Shown piece after piece: positions 9,607 to 18,660 of a stretch of 64,000 nt of DNA. Position numbers and translations under genes: made by a program. How positions within the stretch are numbered: position 1 is the first letter of the stretch; every line of letters starts with the position of its first letter. Source of the DNA: Helicobacter macacae MIT 99-5501 (GTDB taxonomy: Bacteria; Campylobacterota; Campylobacteria; Campylobacterales; Helicobacteraceae); NCBI RefSeq assembly GCF_000507845.1, contig NZ_KI669454.1, positions 558,001 to 622,000 of the forward strand, written 5' to 3'. Under the pieces are notes generated by a model, which was not told where the DNA came from, made no database searches, and saw nothing but the letters and a program-made list of their open reading frames with translations.

Positions 9607-10959
9607 ATGAATAAGAAATACTTTTTCTTGGGCGTAGGAATCGCATTTGTTTGGGCTTTGCTAGCTTTTAGCAATGTGTTTGCTATCTCACAAGGCACTC
9701 AAAAGCCACAAAATCCACAAGCAGACAGGAAGCAACGCGCTCAAGCGATTGAAAAATTTTCTAAAACACTCTCAATCATAGAATCCTACTATGTCGATGA
9801 AGTGGGGGTAGAAGAGATTGTGGATAAAGCTATTGATGGGCTTATAAGCAATCTAGACGCACACTCTGCCTACCTTGATGAGAAAAAATACAAAGAGCTA
9901 AAAATCCAAACCAAAGGCGAGTTTGGTGGGCTAGGAATCACAGTGGGGCTAAAAGATGGCGCACTTACCGTAATCGCCCCTCTAGATGATACTCCCGCAC
10001 AAAGAGCGGGGCTAAAAAGTGGCGATGTTATCCTAAAAATCGAAAATCAAAGCACGATAGGAATGAGTATAGATGATGCTGTAAATCTAATGCGTGGTAA
10101 GCCAAAAACACCTATCACTATAAGCATAGTGCGAAAGGGAGAGGGCAAGCCTATGGAGTTCAAGCTCGTGCGCGACATTATCAAAGTCAAATCCGTGTAT
10201 GCCAAAAAGATTGAGGACACAGATTATCTCTATTTGCGTGTAAATTCATTTGATGAGAATGTAACACAATCTGCAAGTGCAGCCCTAAAAGAGCACACAA
10301 AGATAAAAGGACTTGTGCTAGATTTGCGAAATAATCCGGGTGGGCTACTTGACCAAGCGGTGGATTTGTCAAATCTCTTTATCAAAGACGGCGTCATCGT
10401 ATCCCAAAAAGGCAAAGTCAATGAGGAAAACATAAGCTACAAAGCCACAGGTAAAGCACCATACTCAAAGCTACCTATCGTAGCCCTTGTAAATGCAGGC
10501 ACAGCAAGTGCTAGCGAAATCGTGTCAGGCGCACTCCAAGACCACAGACGCGCTATCGTGGTGGGTGAGGAGACATTTGGCAAAGGAAGCGTGCAAATGG
10601 TAATCCCCATAAGCTCAAATGAAGCTATCAAGCTAACTACTGCCAAATACTACCTACCAAGTGGGAGGACCATACAAGCCGTAGGCGTCAAGCCAGATAT
10701 AATAGTCCATCCGGGGAGCGTGCCACAAAGTGATGGTGGGCTTGAGATAAAAGAAGCTGATTTACGAAATCATCTAGAAAATGAACTTCGCAAAATCGAT
10801 AACAAAGGCGAAAAGCCAACCGAATCCAAAAAAGAATCTCAAAAGCTAATCTCTCAATCAGACATAGCCGATGATATACAGCTAAAATCTGCCATAGATG
10901 CTCTCACTGCGTGGAATATCTTAAGCGCAGAGAAAACACCAAGTACCAAAGCTAACTAA
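9607..10959 (+). CDS. ctpA: Periplasmic C-terminal processing protease (S41 family)
   Basis: This S41 serine protease is exported by an N-terminal hydrophobic signal (residues ~5-27, ending near NVFA). A PDZ domain follows at about residues 110-180 (GLGITVGL, GLKSGDVILKI). The catalytic Ser lies in NAGTASASEIVSGAL (about 297-311), and the Lys is in GEETFGKGSVQ (about 324-334), the Ser/Lys dyad of Tsp/CtpA proteases. The C-terminal helix tail is Lys/Glu/Ser-rich. Such proteases trim the C-termini of envelope proteins and control cell-wall enzymes. The length (450) is typical. Homologue of the H. pylori carboxyl-terminal protease; the exact paralogue name (ctpA or prc) is by convention. Confidence 0.93.
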   Translation: MNKKYFFLGVGIAFVWALLAFSNVFAISQGTQKPQNPQADRKQRAQAIEKFSKTLSIIESYYVDEVGVEEIVDKAIDGLISNLDAHSAYLDEKKYKELKIQTKGEFGGLGITVGLKDGALTVIAPLDDTPAQRAGLKSGDVILKIENQSTIGMSIDDAVNLMRGKPKTPITISIVRKGEGKPMEFKLVRDIIKVKSVYAKKIEDTDYLYLRVNSFDENVTQSASAALKEHTKIKGLVLDLRNNPGGLLDQAVDLSNLFIKDGVIVSQKGKVNEENISYKATGKAPYSKLPIVALVNAGTASASEIVSGALQDHRRAIVVGEETFGKGSVQMVIPISSNEAIKLTTAKYYLPSGRTIQAVGVKPDIIVHPGSVPQSDGGLEIKEADLRNHLENELRKIDNKGEKPTESKKESQKLISQSDIADDIQLKSAIDALTAWNILSAEKTPSTKAN

Positions 10960-10997
10960 TGCTTTGGCTTAGGAAATCTGTATTTTAGATTTCTTTT
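10946..10997 (+). terminator. Candidate terminator after ctpA
   Basis: Two consecutive hairpins follow the end of ctpA. CCAAAGC (10946-10952) pairs with GCTTTGG (10961-10967) across the stop codon. GAAATCT (10973-10979) pairs with AGATTTC (10987-10993), followed by TTTT. The stems are short, so termination strength is uncertain. Confidence 0.35.
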
Positions 10998-11066
10998 GTG
11001 TTTTGTGTGGCTATTGATTTGTTTTAGGGACATAATTGCAGGGGGGTTTGGTAATAAAGGCAAAAA

Positions 11067-11810
11067 ATGGCAAAAGATTTAGCCACTTCTTTATCTCATA
11101 TAGCTATCATAATGGATGGCAATGGTAGATGGGCACAAATGCGTGGTAAAGGACGCAAGGCTGGACACAAAGAGGGGGCAAAAAAGGTGCGCGAAATCAC
11201 TACTTGGTGTGCTAAAAATCATATTGCTTATCTAACGCTTTATGCTTTTTCCACAGAGAATTGGATTCGTCCAAAGCAAGAAGTGGATTTCCTACTAAAA
11301 CTACTTGAAAAATACTTAAAAAATGAAGCAAAAACTTATCATAAGCACCAAATAAGATTTCGCGCTATTGGTGATATTGGCGCATTTAGCAATACGCTGC
11401 AAAATCTCATAACACAGCTAGAATCTAGCACACATAACTACACAAATCTAACCCAAGTCCTAGCACTTAATTATGGCTCAAGAGATGAGCTAGCTCGTGC
11501 ATTTGGCAAAATCCTAAAATCTAAGCAACTAGCAAAACCTATTCAAACACAACAAATGCCACAAACGCTACAAAAATCTAGCGACATACAAGCCCTAATA
11601 GCCAAGAATTTAGACACTTATGATTTGCCAGATGTGGATTTGCTTATCCGCACAGGTGGGGAGCAACGATTATCAAACTTTTTGCTATGGCAGGCAAGCT
11701 ATGCGGAGCTGTATTTTAGCAAGACGCTTTTCCCAGATTTTGGCACTAGGGAGCTAGAGCAAATTATAGTGGATTTTAGCAAGAGAGTTAGGCGATTTGG
11801 CGGGCTATGA
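11067..11810 (+). CDS. uppS: Undecaprenyl diphosphate synthase (cis-prenyltransferase)
   Basis: UppS condenses isopentenyl diphosphate onto farnesyl diphosphate to make the C55 lipid carrier for peptidoglycan and LPS O-antigen synthesis. The catalytic Asp motif HIAIIMDGNGRWA is at residues ~12-24. Further signatures are the YAFSTENWIRPKQEV segment, RTGGEQRLSNFLLWQASYAELYF near 195-217 and the C-terminal RRFGGL. A 25-residue Gln-rich insertion (QTQQMPQTLQ) around residue 160 is unusual. It is preceded by ctpA and followed 87 bases later by kdsB, another cell-envelope gene. Confidence 0.95.
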   Translation: MAKDLATSLSHIAIIMDGNGRWAQMRGKGRKAGHKEGAKKVREITTWCAKNHIAYLTLYAFSTENWIRPKQEVDFLLKLLEKYLKNEAKTYHKHQIRFRAIGDIGAFSNTLQNLITQLESSTHNYTNLTQVLALNYGSRDELARAFGKILKSKQLAKPIQTQQMPQTLQKSSDIQALIAKNLDTYDLPDVDLLIRTGGEQRLSNFLLWQASYAELYFSKTLFPDFGTRELEQIIVDFSKRVRRFGGL

Positions 11811-11896
11811 GGCAAAAACTAGCAAAAACCAAGAATCGACAAAGATAAAAGCAAGCCAAATCTAATAAAACCTCAAAAACACTTTAAGGAGAAAAA

Positions 11897-12622
11897 ATGA
11901 TAATTATCCCAGCTAGGCTTTCCTCCACCCGCTTTCCAAACAAGATTTTGGCAGACATACAGGGCGAACCGATGCTAATAAAAACTGCTAAAAATGCTAG
12001 CAAAATCGATGAAGTGTGTATAGCTTGTGATGATGAGGGAGTGCTTAAGCTGTGCAAAAGCGTGGGATTGCGAGCCCTCATCACTTCTAAGCACCACCAA
12101 AGTGGCACAGATAGATGCAATGAAGCGGCAAAAAAGCTCGGGCTAAACAGCAAAGAAATCATCATAAATATTCAAGCAGATGAGCCGTTTTTGGAATCAG
12201 TCGTGATAGAATCGCTAAAAGACATAATGCAAAAAGGTGCTTGGATGGGGAGCTGCGCAAAAGTGATAAGCCAAAGCGAAATAGAAAATCCAAATCTCGT
12301 AAAAGTCGTGCTAAATAAGCAAAATGAAGCGATTTATTTTTCTCGCGCAAGCATTCCTTTTTGGCGAGATAAAGAGTCCAAAAGCCCACCGATTTATTAT
12401 GGGCATTTGGGTGTATATGGATATAGCGTGGAATCTTTGGCGGAGTTTTGTGCATTGCCAAATGAGCTAGATTCTAGCCCGCTAGAGCATATCGAAAAGC
12501 TAGAGCAACTTCGTGCTATATACTATGGCAAACGCATACAAATGACAGTCGTGCAGAGCCAAAGTATCGGCATAGATACAAAAGAAGATTTGCAAAGAGC
12601 ATTGGAGCGATTTGGCTTGTAA
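11897..12622 (+). CDS. kdsB: 3-deoxy-manno-octulosonate cytidylyltransferase
   Basis: KdsB activates Kdo as CMP-Kdo for transfer onto lipid A, an essential LPS step in the cytoplasm. The N-terminal nucleotide-binding signature IIIPARLSSTRFPNKILADI (residues 3-22) is textbook. It is followed by QSGTDRCNEA, NIQADEPFLE and YFSRASIPFWRD. The length of 241 residues is normal. A good ribosome binding site (TAAGGAGAAAAA) precedes the ATG. It lies downstream of uppS and convergent to the DHH phosphoesterase gene. Confidence 0.95.
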   Translation: MIIIPARLSSTRFPNKILADIQGEPMLIKTAKNASKIDEVCIACDDEGVLKLCKSVGLRALITSKHHQSGTDRCNEAAKKLGLNSKEIIINIQADEPFLESVVIESLKDIMQKGAWMGSCAKVISQSEIENPNLVKVVLNKQNEAIYFSRASIPFWRDKESKSPPIYYGHLGVYGYSVESLAEFCALPNELDSSPLEHIEKLEQLRAIYYGKRIQMTVVQSQSIGIDTKEDLQRALERFGL

Positions 12623-12768
12623 AAATAGATAGATTTTCTAAGTGATTTTGCTATGAGGGAAATCTGCAAAAACGCGTTATGACAAAAATAAACGATTTTG
12701 TTTGCGTAAAAAACTCCTAAGCAATTTTTGGATTTGAAAAAAAACCGCACGCTAAAAAGTTAAAAAAT

Positions 12769-13920
12769 CTAGCCTTGCAGGGCGTTTTGGACTTGAGATT
12801 TTATATCCTCATATAAAAAGCTCTCTTTGAAATTATCTAGCTTGCCTCCTGCGGCATTTTTGTGTCCCCCGCCGTTAAATACTTCTTTGCTTAGCTCGCT
12901 TACATCGCACGCACCATTTGCTCGCAGGCTAATCGTGCCACGCATATTTATATCCATATAAAAATCATACTCCTCATTTTGTCGCAAAAAGCGATTGGCA
13001 AGCACGCTAATCCCACCCATACAATAGCTCAAAAAACCCCTTTTGTCTCCATAAAAAATCGTGCAATTCTCTTTCATTCCCTCCAAAAGTTCGCACTGGA
13101 TACGAGAGCAAACACTATCCATTGTTTCTTTATCTGGTGTGCCTTTTAGAGCGAGCTTTTTTAGCATAAACACAGCGTTGTCAAATTCTACCGCACCTTT
13201 TTGTAAATACTCAAAAGCAAAATCCAAAAGGGCAAATTTATACGCCCTATGAGGTTCATCAAACATAAAGCGATTTAGTTCATTGCTCATAGCTATCATT
13301 CCAAGCGCGACTTTGCCAAACTCAAAATTCTCTCCATCTTCTAGCCAAATATCTATGGCATTTATCATCTCTATGAAGTCTTTTAGCTTAGATAGATTCT
13401 CTAGTTTTTGATTTTCTAGCGAAAACATTTTTGGCAGTGTTTCATAAGTGATTTTGCTAGCACAGCGCGTATCATCTAGATGATACCATTCATAGATTTT
13501 GGCGCACTCCTCGCCACTTATGTGGTGGTCTAGCAGTAGGGCTTTGACATTGTGTCCGCTTGCTTCATAGCTTGCTATTTTTTCATTTAGCCATTTCGCC
13601 TCACTAGGAGTTAGGTTTAAATCCGTGATTAAAATCAAAAATTGCTCGCCAATGTCGCTAGAATCTAGCTTTTTATCAGCCTTGTTATTTGACTTATCAC
13701 TTAGCTTAGGGCGAAACTTTGATTCTAGTAAGCTAAGCGTGGAGGTCATATCGCCTTTTGTGAGTTGTGCGTCTATTTTTGTGCAGATATGTTGTAGTCG
13801 CACGCTGACTTCTTTGCCGTAGTTTGCGTTAAAAAAGCAAATATCATCAAACACTTTATTTGCGACATATTGACAGCCATAGCCGTCCAAATCCGTATGA
13901 GATAGATGAAAAACTTTCAT
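12769..13920 (-). CDS. DHH-family phosphoesterase next to flhA
   Basis: The protein carries the DHH superfamily motifs: HTDLDGYG (residues ~8-15, metal-binding Asp pair), a middle Asp segment (LITDLNLT), LLLDHHISGEE (the DHH triad) and the C-terminal DHHA1 nucleic-acid/substrate-binding motif NGGGHKNAAGG. Related enzymes hydrolyse short oligonucleotides, cyclic dinucleotides or pAp (RecJ/NrnA/GdpP families), but the substrate of this branch is unknown. In H. pylori a gene of this type (HP1042) also sits beside flhA. The start has a clear AAGGA Shine-Dalgarno. It lies 47 bases downstream of flhA, so co-expression is likely. An oligoribonuclease/NrnA-like role is the simplest guess. Confidence 0.85.
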   Translation of the reverse strand: MKVFHLSHTDLDGYGCQYVANKVFDDICFFNANYGKEVSVRLQHICTKIDAQLTKGDMTSTLSLLESKFRPKLSDKSNNKADKKLDSSDIGEQFLILITDLNLTPSEAKWLNEKIASYEASGHNVKALLLDHHISGEECAKIYEWYHLDDTRCASKITYETLPKMFSLENQKLENLSKLKDFIEMINAIDIWLEDGENFEFGKVALGMIAMSNELNRFMFDEPHRAYKFALLDFAFEYLQKGAVEFDNAVFMLKKLALKGTPDKETMDSVCSRIQCELLEGMKENCTIFYGDKRGFLSYCMGGISVLANRFLRQNEEYDFYMDINMRGTISLRANGACDVSELSKEVFNGGGHKNAAGGKLDNFKESFLYEDIKSQVQNALQG

Positions 13921-13967
13921 TTTTATTCCTTATGATTTGTTATTGCGATAGATTTAGCTTTGTGCGC

Positions 13968-16187
13968 TTAGGCACTCCTAAAGCTAGGCTCAATGATTCC
14001 TACAAACTCGTATTTGGAGTTTATATCAATTTCTGCGGAGCTAAGAAGCACGACATCGATTCGCAACTCTTTTAGTTTGTTGTATAGCGGACGCCGTAGC
14101 TTTGGTCCTGCTACGATGACAAAGTGCAGGATATTTTTTGCTTTTAGCTCGCCTACTTTTGATTCGCACGCTTCTAGTAGCTTTTGGGTTTCTCCTGTGC
14201 TTAGCTCCAAAATCAGCCCAAAATCTGGGTCTATGCGAATTTTGGAGTTTAGATACTCCTCATCAAGTGGTGCAAAGGTAAGAATCTTTAGGCTTCCATC
14301 ATCAGCGGCAAAAGTATGCGTTATCACCCGCGCTAGCTTGGAACGGACATTTTCTACGACTAGGTCAATATCCATATTTTGTTTATCTACGATAGTTTCT
14401 AGGATAGTTAGCATATCTCGTATAGGCACTTGCTCAGATAGTAGCTTTTGTAGCACGGAGCGAATCATAGCTGGGATTTTGCGTGCTTCTTCAATAAGTG
14501 CTGGGTAGTCCTCTGCCATTCTGTCTAGGATTTCTTTGATAGCATCACGCGTGATAAACTCTTCTGCGTGTCGCTTGACTAGCTCGCTGATATGTGTAGA
14601 AACCACCGTGCTAGGGTCTATGATAGTGTAGCCACTCATTAGCGCGTCTTCTTTGTCTTTTGGCTCTATCCATAGGGCGTTCATACCAAATGCTGGCTCT
14701 GTGGTTTCTATACCCTCGATTTTTTTGCCAACGATGCCTGTATCCATTGCTAAAAATTTGTGTGGCATTACCGAGCCTTCGCCTATGACTACGCCTTTTA
14801 GCTTGATTTCGTAGTTTTGTGGTGGTAGGTGGAGGTTATCCCTGATTCTCACTTGTGGCATAAGAAATCCAAAATTTGAAGCGAGGTTTTTGCGCACAGA
14901 GCGCACACGCTCAATAAGCACTCCTCCTTGTTTTTGGTCGGCTAGCCCGATAAGCTCATATCCTAGCCCTAGCTCTAAGAAATCAATTTTTAGCGCGTCA
15001 TTTAGATTTCGCTCTTCTTCTTTTTTGATTTCCTCTGGGGATTTTTCTTCTTTGGGTGCGGGGGCGTGGCTAGCTTCTTTTGCCTGCTCCTCCTCATCAA
15101 AGCTAGGCAATGACAAATCCATATTGAATCGTTTGTTTATCCAATCTATGAGTATAGATAAAAGACTTCGCTTATCTTCGCGAGAGAGAACCCACGCGAT
15201 AAATAGCATAAGTGAGCCTACAAACATAAGCGACAAAGTCGGCAAGCCGGGTATGGAGGCAAAAAGTAGCAAAATCGCGCCCACGATGATGAGTGTTTTT
15301 GACTGCGAAGTAAGCTGGGATATGAGATTTTGGGCGAAGCTTTCTTTTGAGTTTTCACTAGCAGCTGTGCGTGTGGCGACTATACCTGTGGCAGTGGCGA
15401 TGACTAGGGCTGGGATTTGCCCCACTAATCCATCACCGATAGTCAAAATACTAAAAGTGCTAGCAGAATCTGCTATGCTTAAATCGCGCTGAAACACACC
15501 GATAAGGAATCCACCGATAATGTTTATAATGGTTATGATGATAGAGGCTATGGCATCGCCTTTGACAAATTTGCTAGCACCATCCATAGAGCCATAAAAA
15601 TCTGCTTCTTGGGCAAGTGCTGCTCGCCTAGCCTTTGCTTCATCTTCGCTTATAAGTCCGCTGTTGAAATCCGCATCAATCGCCATTTGCTTACCCGGCA
15701 TCGCATCTAGCGCAAAGCGCGCTCGCACTTCTGTTACGCGTGTAGAGCCATTTGTAACTACAAGTAGATTTACAAGCACCAAAATTGTAAAGATAATCGT
15801 GCCGATGACATAGTTTCCACCTATGGTAAATTCCCCAAATGCAGCGATAATATCACTAACCGCGTTTGGTCCTTTATACCCCTCGGTTAGAATCATTCTA
15901 GTGGTGGCGACATTTAGCGCAAGGCGATAGAGTGTAACGATAAGCAAAAGTGTGGGGAAAGCTGAAAAATCCGTAGGCTTAGTAATATAGAGGGCTATAA
16001 AAATGATAAGGATTGAAAGCATAATAGAAATAGTGATGAGAAAATCTAAAATCGCAGGGGGGAGCGGGACAATGATGATGACTAAAATACAGAGCAAAAA
16101 GGCTACGACGGTCAAGTCTTTGGATTTTTGAAGTGTGCCCAAAAAAGAAAAAAGTCGTTTATAAATGTTTTGCCTTGCAGTTGCCAT
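13968..16187 (-). CDS. flhA: Flagellar type III export apparatus protein FlhA
   Basis: FlhA is the large gate subunit of the flagellar export machine. The N-terminal ~320 residues hold about eight membrane helices, with the conserved loop [19 protein letters not shown]. The C-terminal cytosolic domain (about 380-739) forms the ring that docks chaperone-substrate complexes. Total length 739 is normal. A Glu/Lys-rich linker ([16 protein letters not shown]) separates the halves. In Helicobacter flhA is also needed for expression of the RpoN flagellar regulon. The start ATG lies just after GCTCGCTAAAA, a poor ribosome binding site. Confidence 0.97.
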   Translation of the reverse strand: MATARQNIYKRLFSFLGTLQKSKDLTVVAFLLCILVIIIVPLPPAILDFLITISIMLSILIIFIALYITKPTDFSAFPTLLLIVTLYRLALNVATTRMILTEGYKGPNAVSDIIAAFGEFTIGGNYVIGTIIFTILVLVNLLVVTNGSTRVTEVRARFALDAMPGKQMAIDADFNSGLISEDEAKARRAALAQEADFYGSMDGASKFVKGDAIASIIITIINIIGGFLIGVFQRDLSIADSASTFSILTIGDGLVGQIPALVIATATGIVATRTAASENSKESFAQNLISQLTSQSKTLIIVGAILLLFASIPGLPTLSLMFVGSLMLFIAWVLSREDKRSLLSILIDWINKRFNMDLSLPSFDEEEQAKEASHAPAPKEEKSPEEIKKEEERNLNDALKIDFLELGLGYELIGLADQKQGGVLIERVRSVRKNLASNFGFLMPQVRIRDNLHLPPQNYEIKLKGVVIGEGSVMPHKFLAMDTGIVGKKIEGIETTEPAFGMNALWIEPKDKEDALMSGYTIIDPSTVVSTHISELVKRHAEEFITRDAIKEILDRMAEDYPALIEEARKIPAMIRSVLQKLLSEQVPIRDMLTILETIVDKQNMDIDLVVENVRSKLARVITHTFAADDGSLKILTFAPLDEEYLNSKIRIDPDFGLILELSTGETQKLLEACESKVGELKAKNILHFVIVAGPKLRRPLYNKLKELRIDVVLLSSAEIDINSKYEFVGIIEPSFRSA

Positions 16188-16552
16188 TTTTAGCGAGCCT
16201 TTTGGTGTTTAAATCGTTTTGGTGTTTGCTAGAGGTTAAGAAAGTTTGCAAATAAATATTTTAAGCAAAATCTAGCTAAGAAAATCTTGGAATTGTAGCT
16301 AAAAATGGCTAAGAAATGGTTAAAACTCATAAGGCAAGTGCAAACATAAGCACGGAAAGAGGGGCTATCAATATTGCTAGATTCTCGTAGCAAACAAGGC
16401 TGTTTGAAAGGCTGTTGTAAATAAAGTTATTGTGGGGGTTTGTATCGCAAGCAAGGCTATTATTAGTAACGCTATTGCGACTAAGCATAAAATAGCCTAT
16501 TTCTTTCTTTTTGATTTTTTTATGGATTGCCACGCTCATTTCATTTGCTCGC

Positions 16553-16633
16553 AAAACAAGCGTAGCGCAGTTTCTTTAGAAAACAAGCGTAGCGCAGTTT
16601 CTTTAGAAAACAAGCGTAGCGCAGTTTCTTTAG
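16553..16633 (+). repeat. 27-bp tandem repeat, three perfect copies
   Basis: Three identical 27-bp units begin at 16553, 16580 and 16607, each containing AAGCGTAGCGCAGTTTC. The unit length is a multiple of three, so the repeats would encode a nine-residue repeat (NKRSAVSLE), but no credible gene uses that frame. The same unit recurs at 17160-17232. Confidence 0.95.
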
Positions 16634-16822
16634 TAATGACGGAAATATTTGTGTTTGCTTTGTTGGCAATGGAAGCATTTGCATTGCTAGCAGTTGCGTT
16701 TTTGTCGTTTGCAGTTGCCAACTTTGCTTGAGAAGCGGAGGTAGGATTTACCCACCCCCTAGCCCCCTCCGCAAGGGAGGGGGAAATTACATTATGCCCA
16801 CTCGTGCTAAGGGAGGGGGGAA
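16634..16822 (+). repeat. Composite dispersed repeat, copy 1
   Basis: This segment closely matches 59701-59870. Both contain GCTTTGTTGGCAA, then AAGCATTTGCATTGCTAGCA, then a C-rich/G-rich palindrome (ACCCACCCCC, CCCTCCGCAA, GGAGGGGGAA), and end at GTGCTAAGGGAGG. The palindromic core also occurs inside the type IIG restriction gene. I judge it a mobile or recombining intergenic element of unknown type. Confidence 0.85.
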
Positions 16823-16989
16823 CTGATTGCTTGCTACTATTTGCTTTATCATATTGAGGTTTCGCAAGAAACCAAAATATCTCTAGATTCTGTCAGCCCA
16901 TTTTCCGTTTTCATATTGAGGACAAGCGAAATATCTCTATTTTGTTTTTGTCATACTTCGGCTAAAGCCTTAAGTATGACAATATTTTT

Positions 16990-17157
16990 TTGTCATTGTG
17001 AGAAAATGGGCGTAGCGAATGAGCGTGGCAATCCACAAACCCACACGCCATTATCGTCATTGTGAGCAAGTCGCAAGACTTGCGTGGCAATCCAAAAGTA
17101 AAAAGAAAAAGACATAGATTGCCACGAGAATCCTTGCGGATTCTCTCGCAATGACGA
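16990..17157. repeat. Inverted short dispersed repeats (TCATTGTGAG ... GTGGCAATCC family)
   Basis: Two direct copies beginning TCATTGTGAG and ending CGTGGCAATCC (near 16994 and 17057) are followed by an inverted copy reading GATTGCCACG ... CTCGCAATGACG (about 17116-17157). The arms could fold into a long hairpin. Members of the same family occur near 56.4 kb and 59.54-59.71 kb. Confidence 0.8.
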
Positions 17158-17159
17158 GT

Positions 17160-17232
17160 AAAAGCGCAGTTTCTTTAGAAAACAAGCGTAGCGCAGTTTC
17201 TTTAGAAAACAAGCGAAGCGAAGTTTCTTTAG
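17160..17232 (+). repeat. 27-bp tandem repeat, second array
   Basis: A partial unit (17160-17178), one perfect unit (17179-17205) and one diverged unit (17206-17232, AAGCGAAGCGAAGTTTC) of the 27-bp repeat seen at 16553. A further degenerate fragment continues to about 17270. Confidence 0.9.
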
Positions 17233-17329
17233 AAAGCCTTTGGCTTCTTTAGCAAAACAAGCAAGTTTTTTAACAAAAATTCCCCTAGCAAGAGAAATGC
17301 GCCTAGCTAATTTATGCTAATTGCAAAAT

Positions 17330-18193
17330 CTAATCTTTTGCTTTATCAAAAGTCATTTTATAAAGCAACTTCACTCTTTGCCTATGCTCTGTCTTTAGCT
17401 CATCTTGCAAATCTATCTTAAATTTAGCCTCAAAAAACTTGCATATATCAACATTTGCATTTATTTTGCGTATAGTTTTATTATACTCTGTGATATGCCC
17501 ACTTTTATCGACTTCGTGGCTTGTCGTGCCGATTTTTTCGCCATTTATATAGTCGCGTATCTGCTCTTTAAATGACGGGTCAAAGGCATTTAGATTGATT
17601 CCTTGCTCTTTGATAAAATCTGCAAGTTCTTGCGGATTCTTTTTGCGCTCTATAAGCTCCTCGCTGTGCTGATAGCTAAATTTAGCATCATTGCTTTGTA
17701 GGCTATTACTTGCGCTTGCATATCCAAATCCTACGCCAATATCTGCTCCGTGCGTTACTTTGTTTGCTCCTGTGCCCTCACTCCAGCTACTAGATTTGAC
17801 ACTACCGCTTATATCAAAGTCTTTATTTTGCTCTTTGGATTCAAGGACTTCTTCTGCATAGCTAAATTCCCATTTACACGCACCCATATAGTCAGCGATT
17901 TCTCTCATTACCATTTCTAGATGAGAGAAATAATTTTGAGAATAATTTGGCAATGGATAAAACGATTTATCGCCCACATACAAATCACTTCTAATGGCTA
18001 ATCCCTCATAATCCCCAATAGGCTTAGATTTATCGCCACTAAATAGCTCTTTATTATGCGTATCATCAAAGCAAACCACCTTAAAATCCTCTCTCTCAAG
18101 TTCCTTTTTAATGTCCGCATATTCGGGGTCTAATCTCATTGCGTTTTGCATTGTTTTACTTGCGATAAAAACCTTTTCTAACTCTTGTGTCAT
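17330..18193 (-). CDS. Uncharacterised protein, third gene of the YaaW-GTPase operon
   Basis: The 287-residue protein matches no family I recognise. The N-terminal 120 residues look like a mixed alpha/beta domain (VFIASKTMQNAMRLDPEY, then FKVVCFDDT). Residues ~120-175 form a Gly/Ser-rich, alternating stretch (DISGSVKSSSWSEG, ADIGVGFGYASASNS) that resembles the membrane-inserting hairpins of some pore-formers, but this is only a resemblance. The C-terminal third is helical and charged. It has no signal peptide or membrane helix. A strong ribosome binding site (AAGGAGCTAAAA) precedes the ATG, 11 bases after the tail-anchored gene, so it belongs to the same operon and probably acts with the GTPase. 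Confidence 0.8.
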   Translation of the reverse strand: MTQELEKVFIASKTMQNAMRLDPEYADIKKELEREDFKVVCFDDTHNKELFSGDKSKPIGDYEGLAIRSDLYVGDKSFYPLPNYSQNYFSHLEMVMREIADYMGACKWEFSYAEEVLESKEQNKDFDISGSVKSSSWSEGTGANKVTHGADIGVGFGYASASNSLQSNDAKFSYQHSEELIERKKNPQELADFIKEQGINLNAFDPSFKEQIRDYINGEKIGTTSHEVDKSGHITEYNKTIRKINANVDICKFFEAKFKIDLQDELKTEHRQRVKLLYKMTFDKAKD

Positions 18194-18204
18194 TTTTAGC
18201 TCCT

Positions 18205-18651
18205 TTATTTTTTTAGTAACAAATAAGCGACAAAGGCAAGCAATGCTATGCCACCCACGATAACAACCGTGTTTTTACTCGCGCCACCTTTTTGCCTAGC
18301 TACGAATCGCTCCTCAAACTCGCCCTTTAGCTCCAAAAATCGCTCATATTCAAGCCCCATTACCTCAAGTGTCTTTTGTATAAGCTCATTTGAAGTATCT
18401 TTATCCCAAACGATTAGGGCGATTCGCTTTCGTCCTATGTCGTCTTTTATAGGGTGGCATAATGAACAAAATATTTTGCCGTTATCAAGTTCAAAATATG
18501 AATCACCCCTCACTTTTATGCCACTACACTCTTTTAGAATCGCATTCACACACTCCCTCTGTGTTTCGTCTGTAACAAGTTTGCCATTTTGTATTGTGAT
18601 ATGCTTACGATGATTTTCCTTATGTATGCCAGATATAGTCGCATTTATCAT
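18205..18651 (-). CDS. Small tail-anchored protein, second gene of the YaaW-GTPase operon
   Basis: The 148-residue protein has a soluble N-terminal domain (residues 1-120) containing a possible metal-binding CSLCH motif (about 57-61). A single C-terminal hydrophobic segment follows (VVIVGGIALLAFVAYLLL, about residues 128-146) and ends in KK, typical of a tail anchor with the bulk in the cytoplasm. It begins with GGAGG-AAACG-ATG, the Shine-Dalgarno sequence lying at the stop codon of the upstream GTPase gene. I recognise no family. It may tether the GTPase or the downstream protein to the inner membrane. Confidence 0.82.
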   Translation of the reverse strand: MINATISGIHKENHRKHITIQNGKLVTDETQRECVNAILKECSGIKVRGDSYFELDNGKIFCSLCHPIKDDIGRKRIALIVWDKDTSNELIQKTLEVMGLEYERFLELKGEFEERFVARQKGGASKNTVVIVGGIALLAFVAYLLLKK

Positions 18652-18660
18652 CGTTTCCTC

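Larger units (their letters stand above)
16188..17329. other. Repeat-rich region without credible genes
   Basis: About 1.14 kb between flhA and the YaaW-GTPase operon holds only short open frames built from repeats. From left to right there is AT-rich spacer, a 27-bp minisatellite (16553-16633), a composite dispersed element (16634-16822), inverted copies of short repeats containing TCATTGTGAG or CGTGGCAATCC (16990-17157), and a second minisatellite (17160-17232). I see no tRNA or conserved RNA here. The pattern suggests a hotspot for repeat insertion bordering accessory genes. Confidence 0.75.

Noticed and set aside
14890..15492. 200-codon plus-strand open frame
   Set aside because: Antisense to flhA, with shadow-frame composition and no ribosome binding site.
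16432..16731. Open frame of 99 codons with three NKRSAVSLE repeats
   Set aside because: It consists of the 27-bp minisatellite and part of a dispersed repeat, lacks a ribosome binding site, and the composition is not protein-like.
16553..17232. Possible CRISPR array
   Set aside because: The 27-bp units are directly adjacent with no unique spacers, and no cas genes are nearby.
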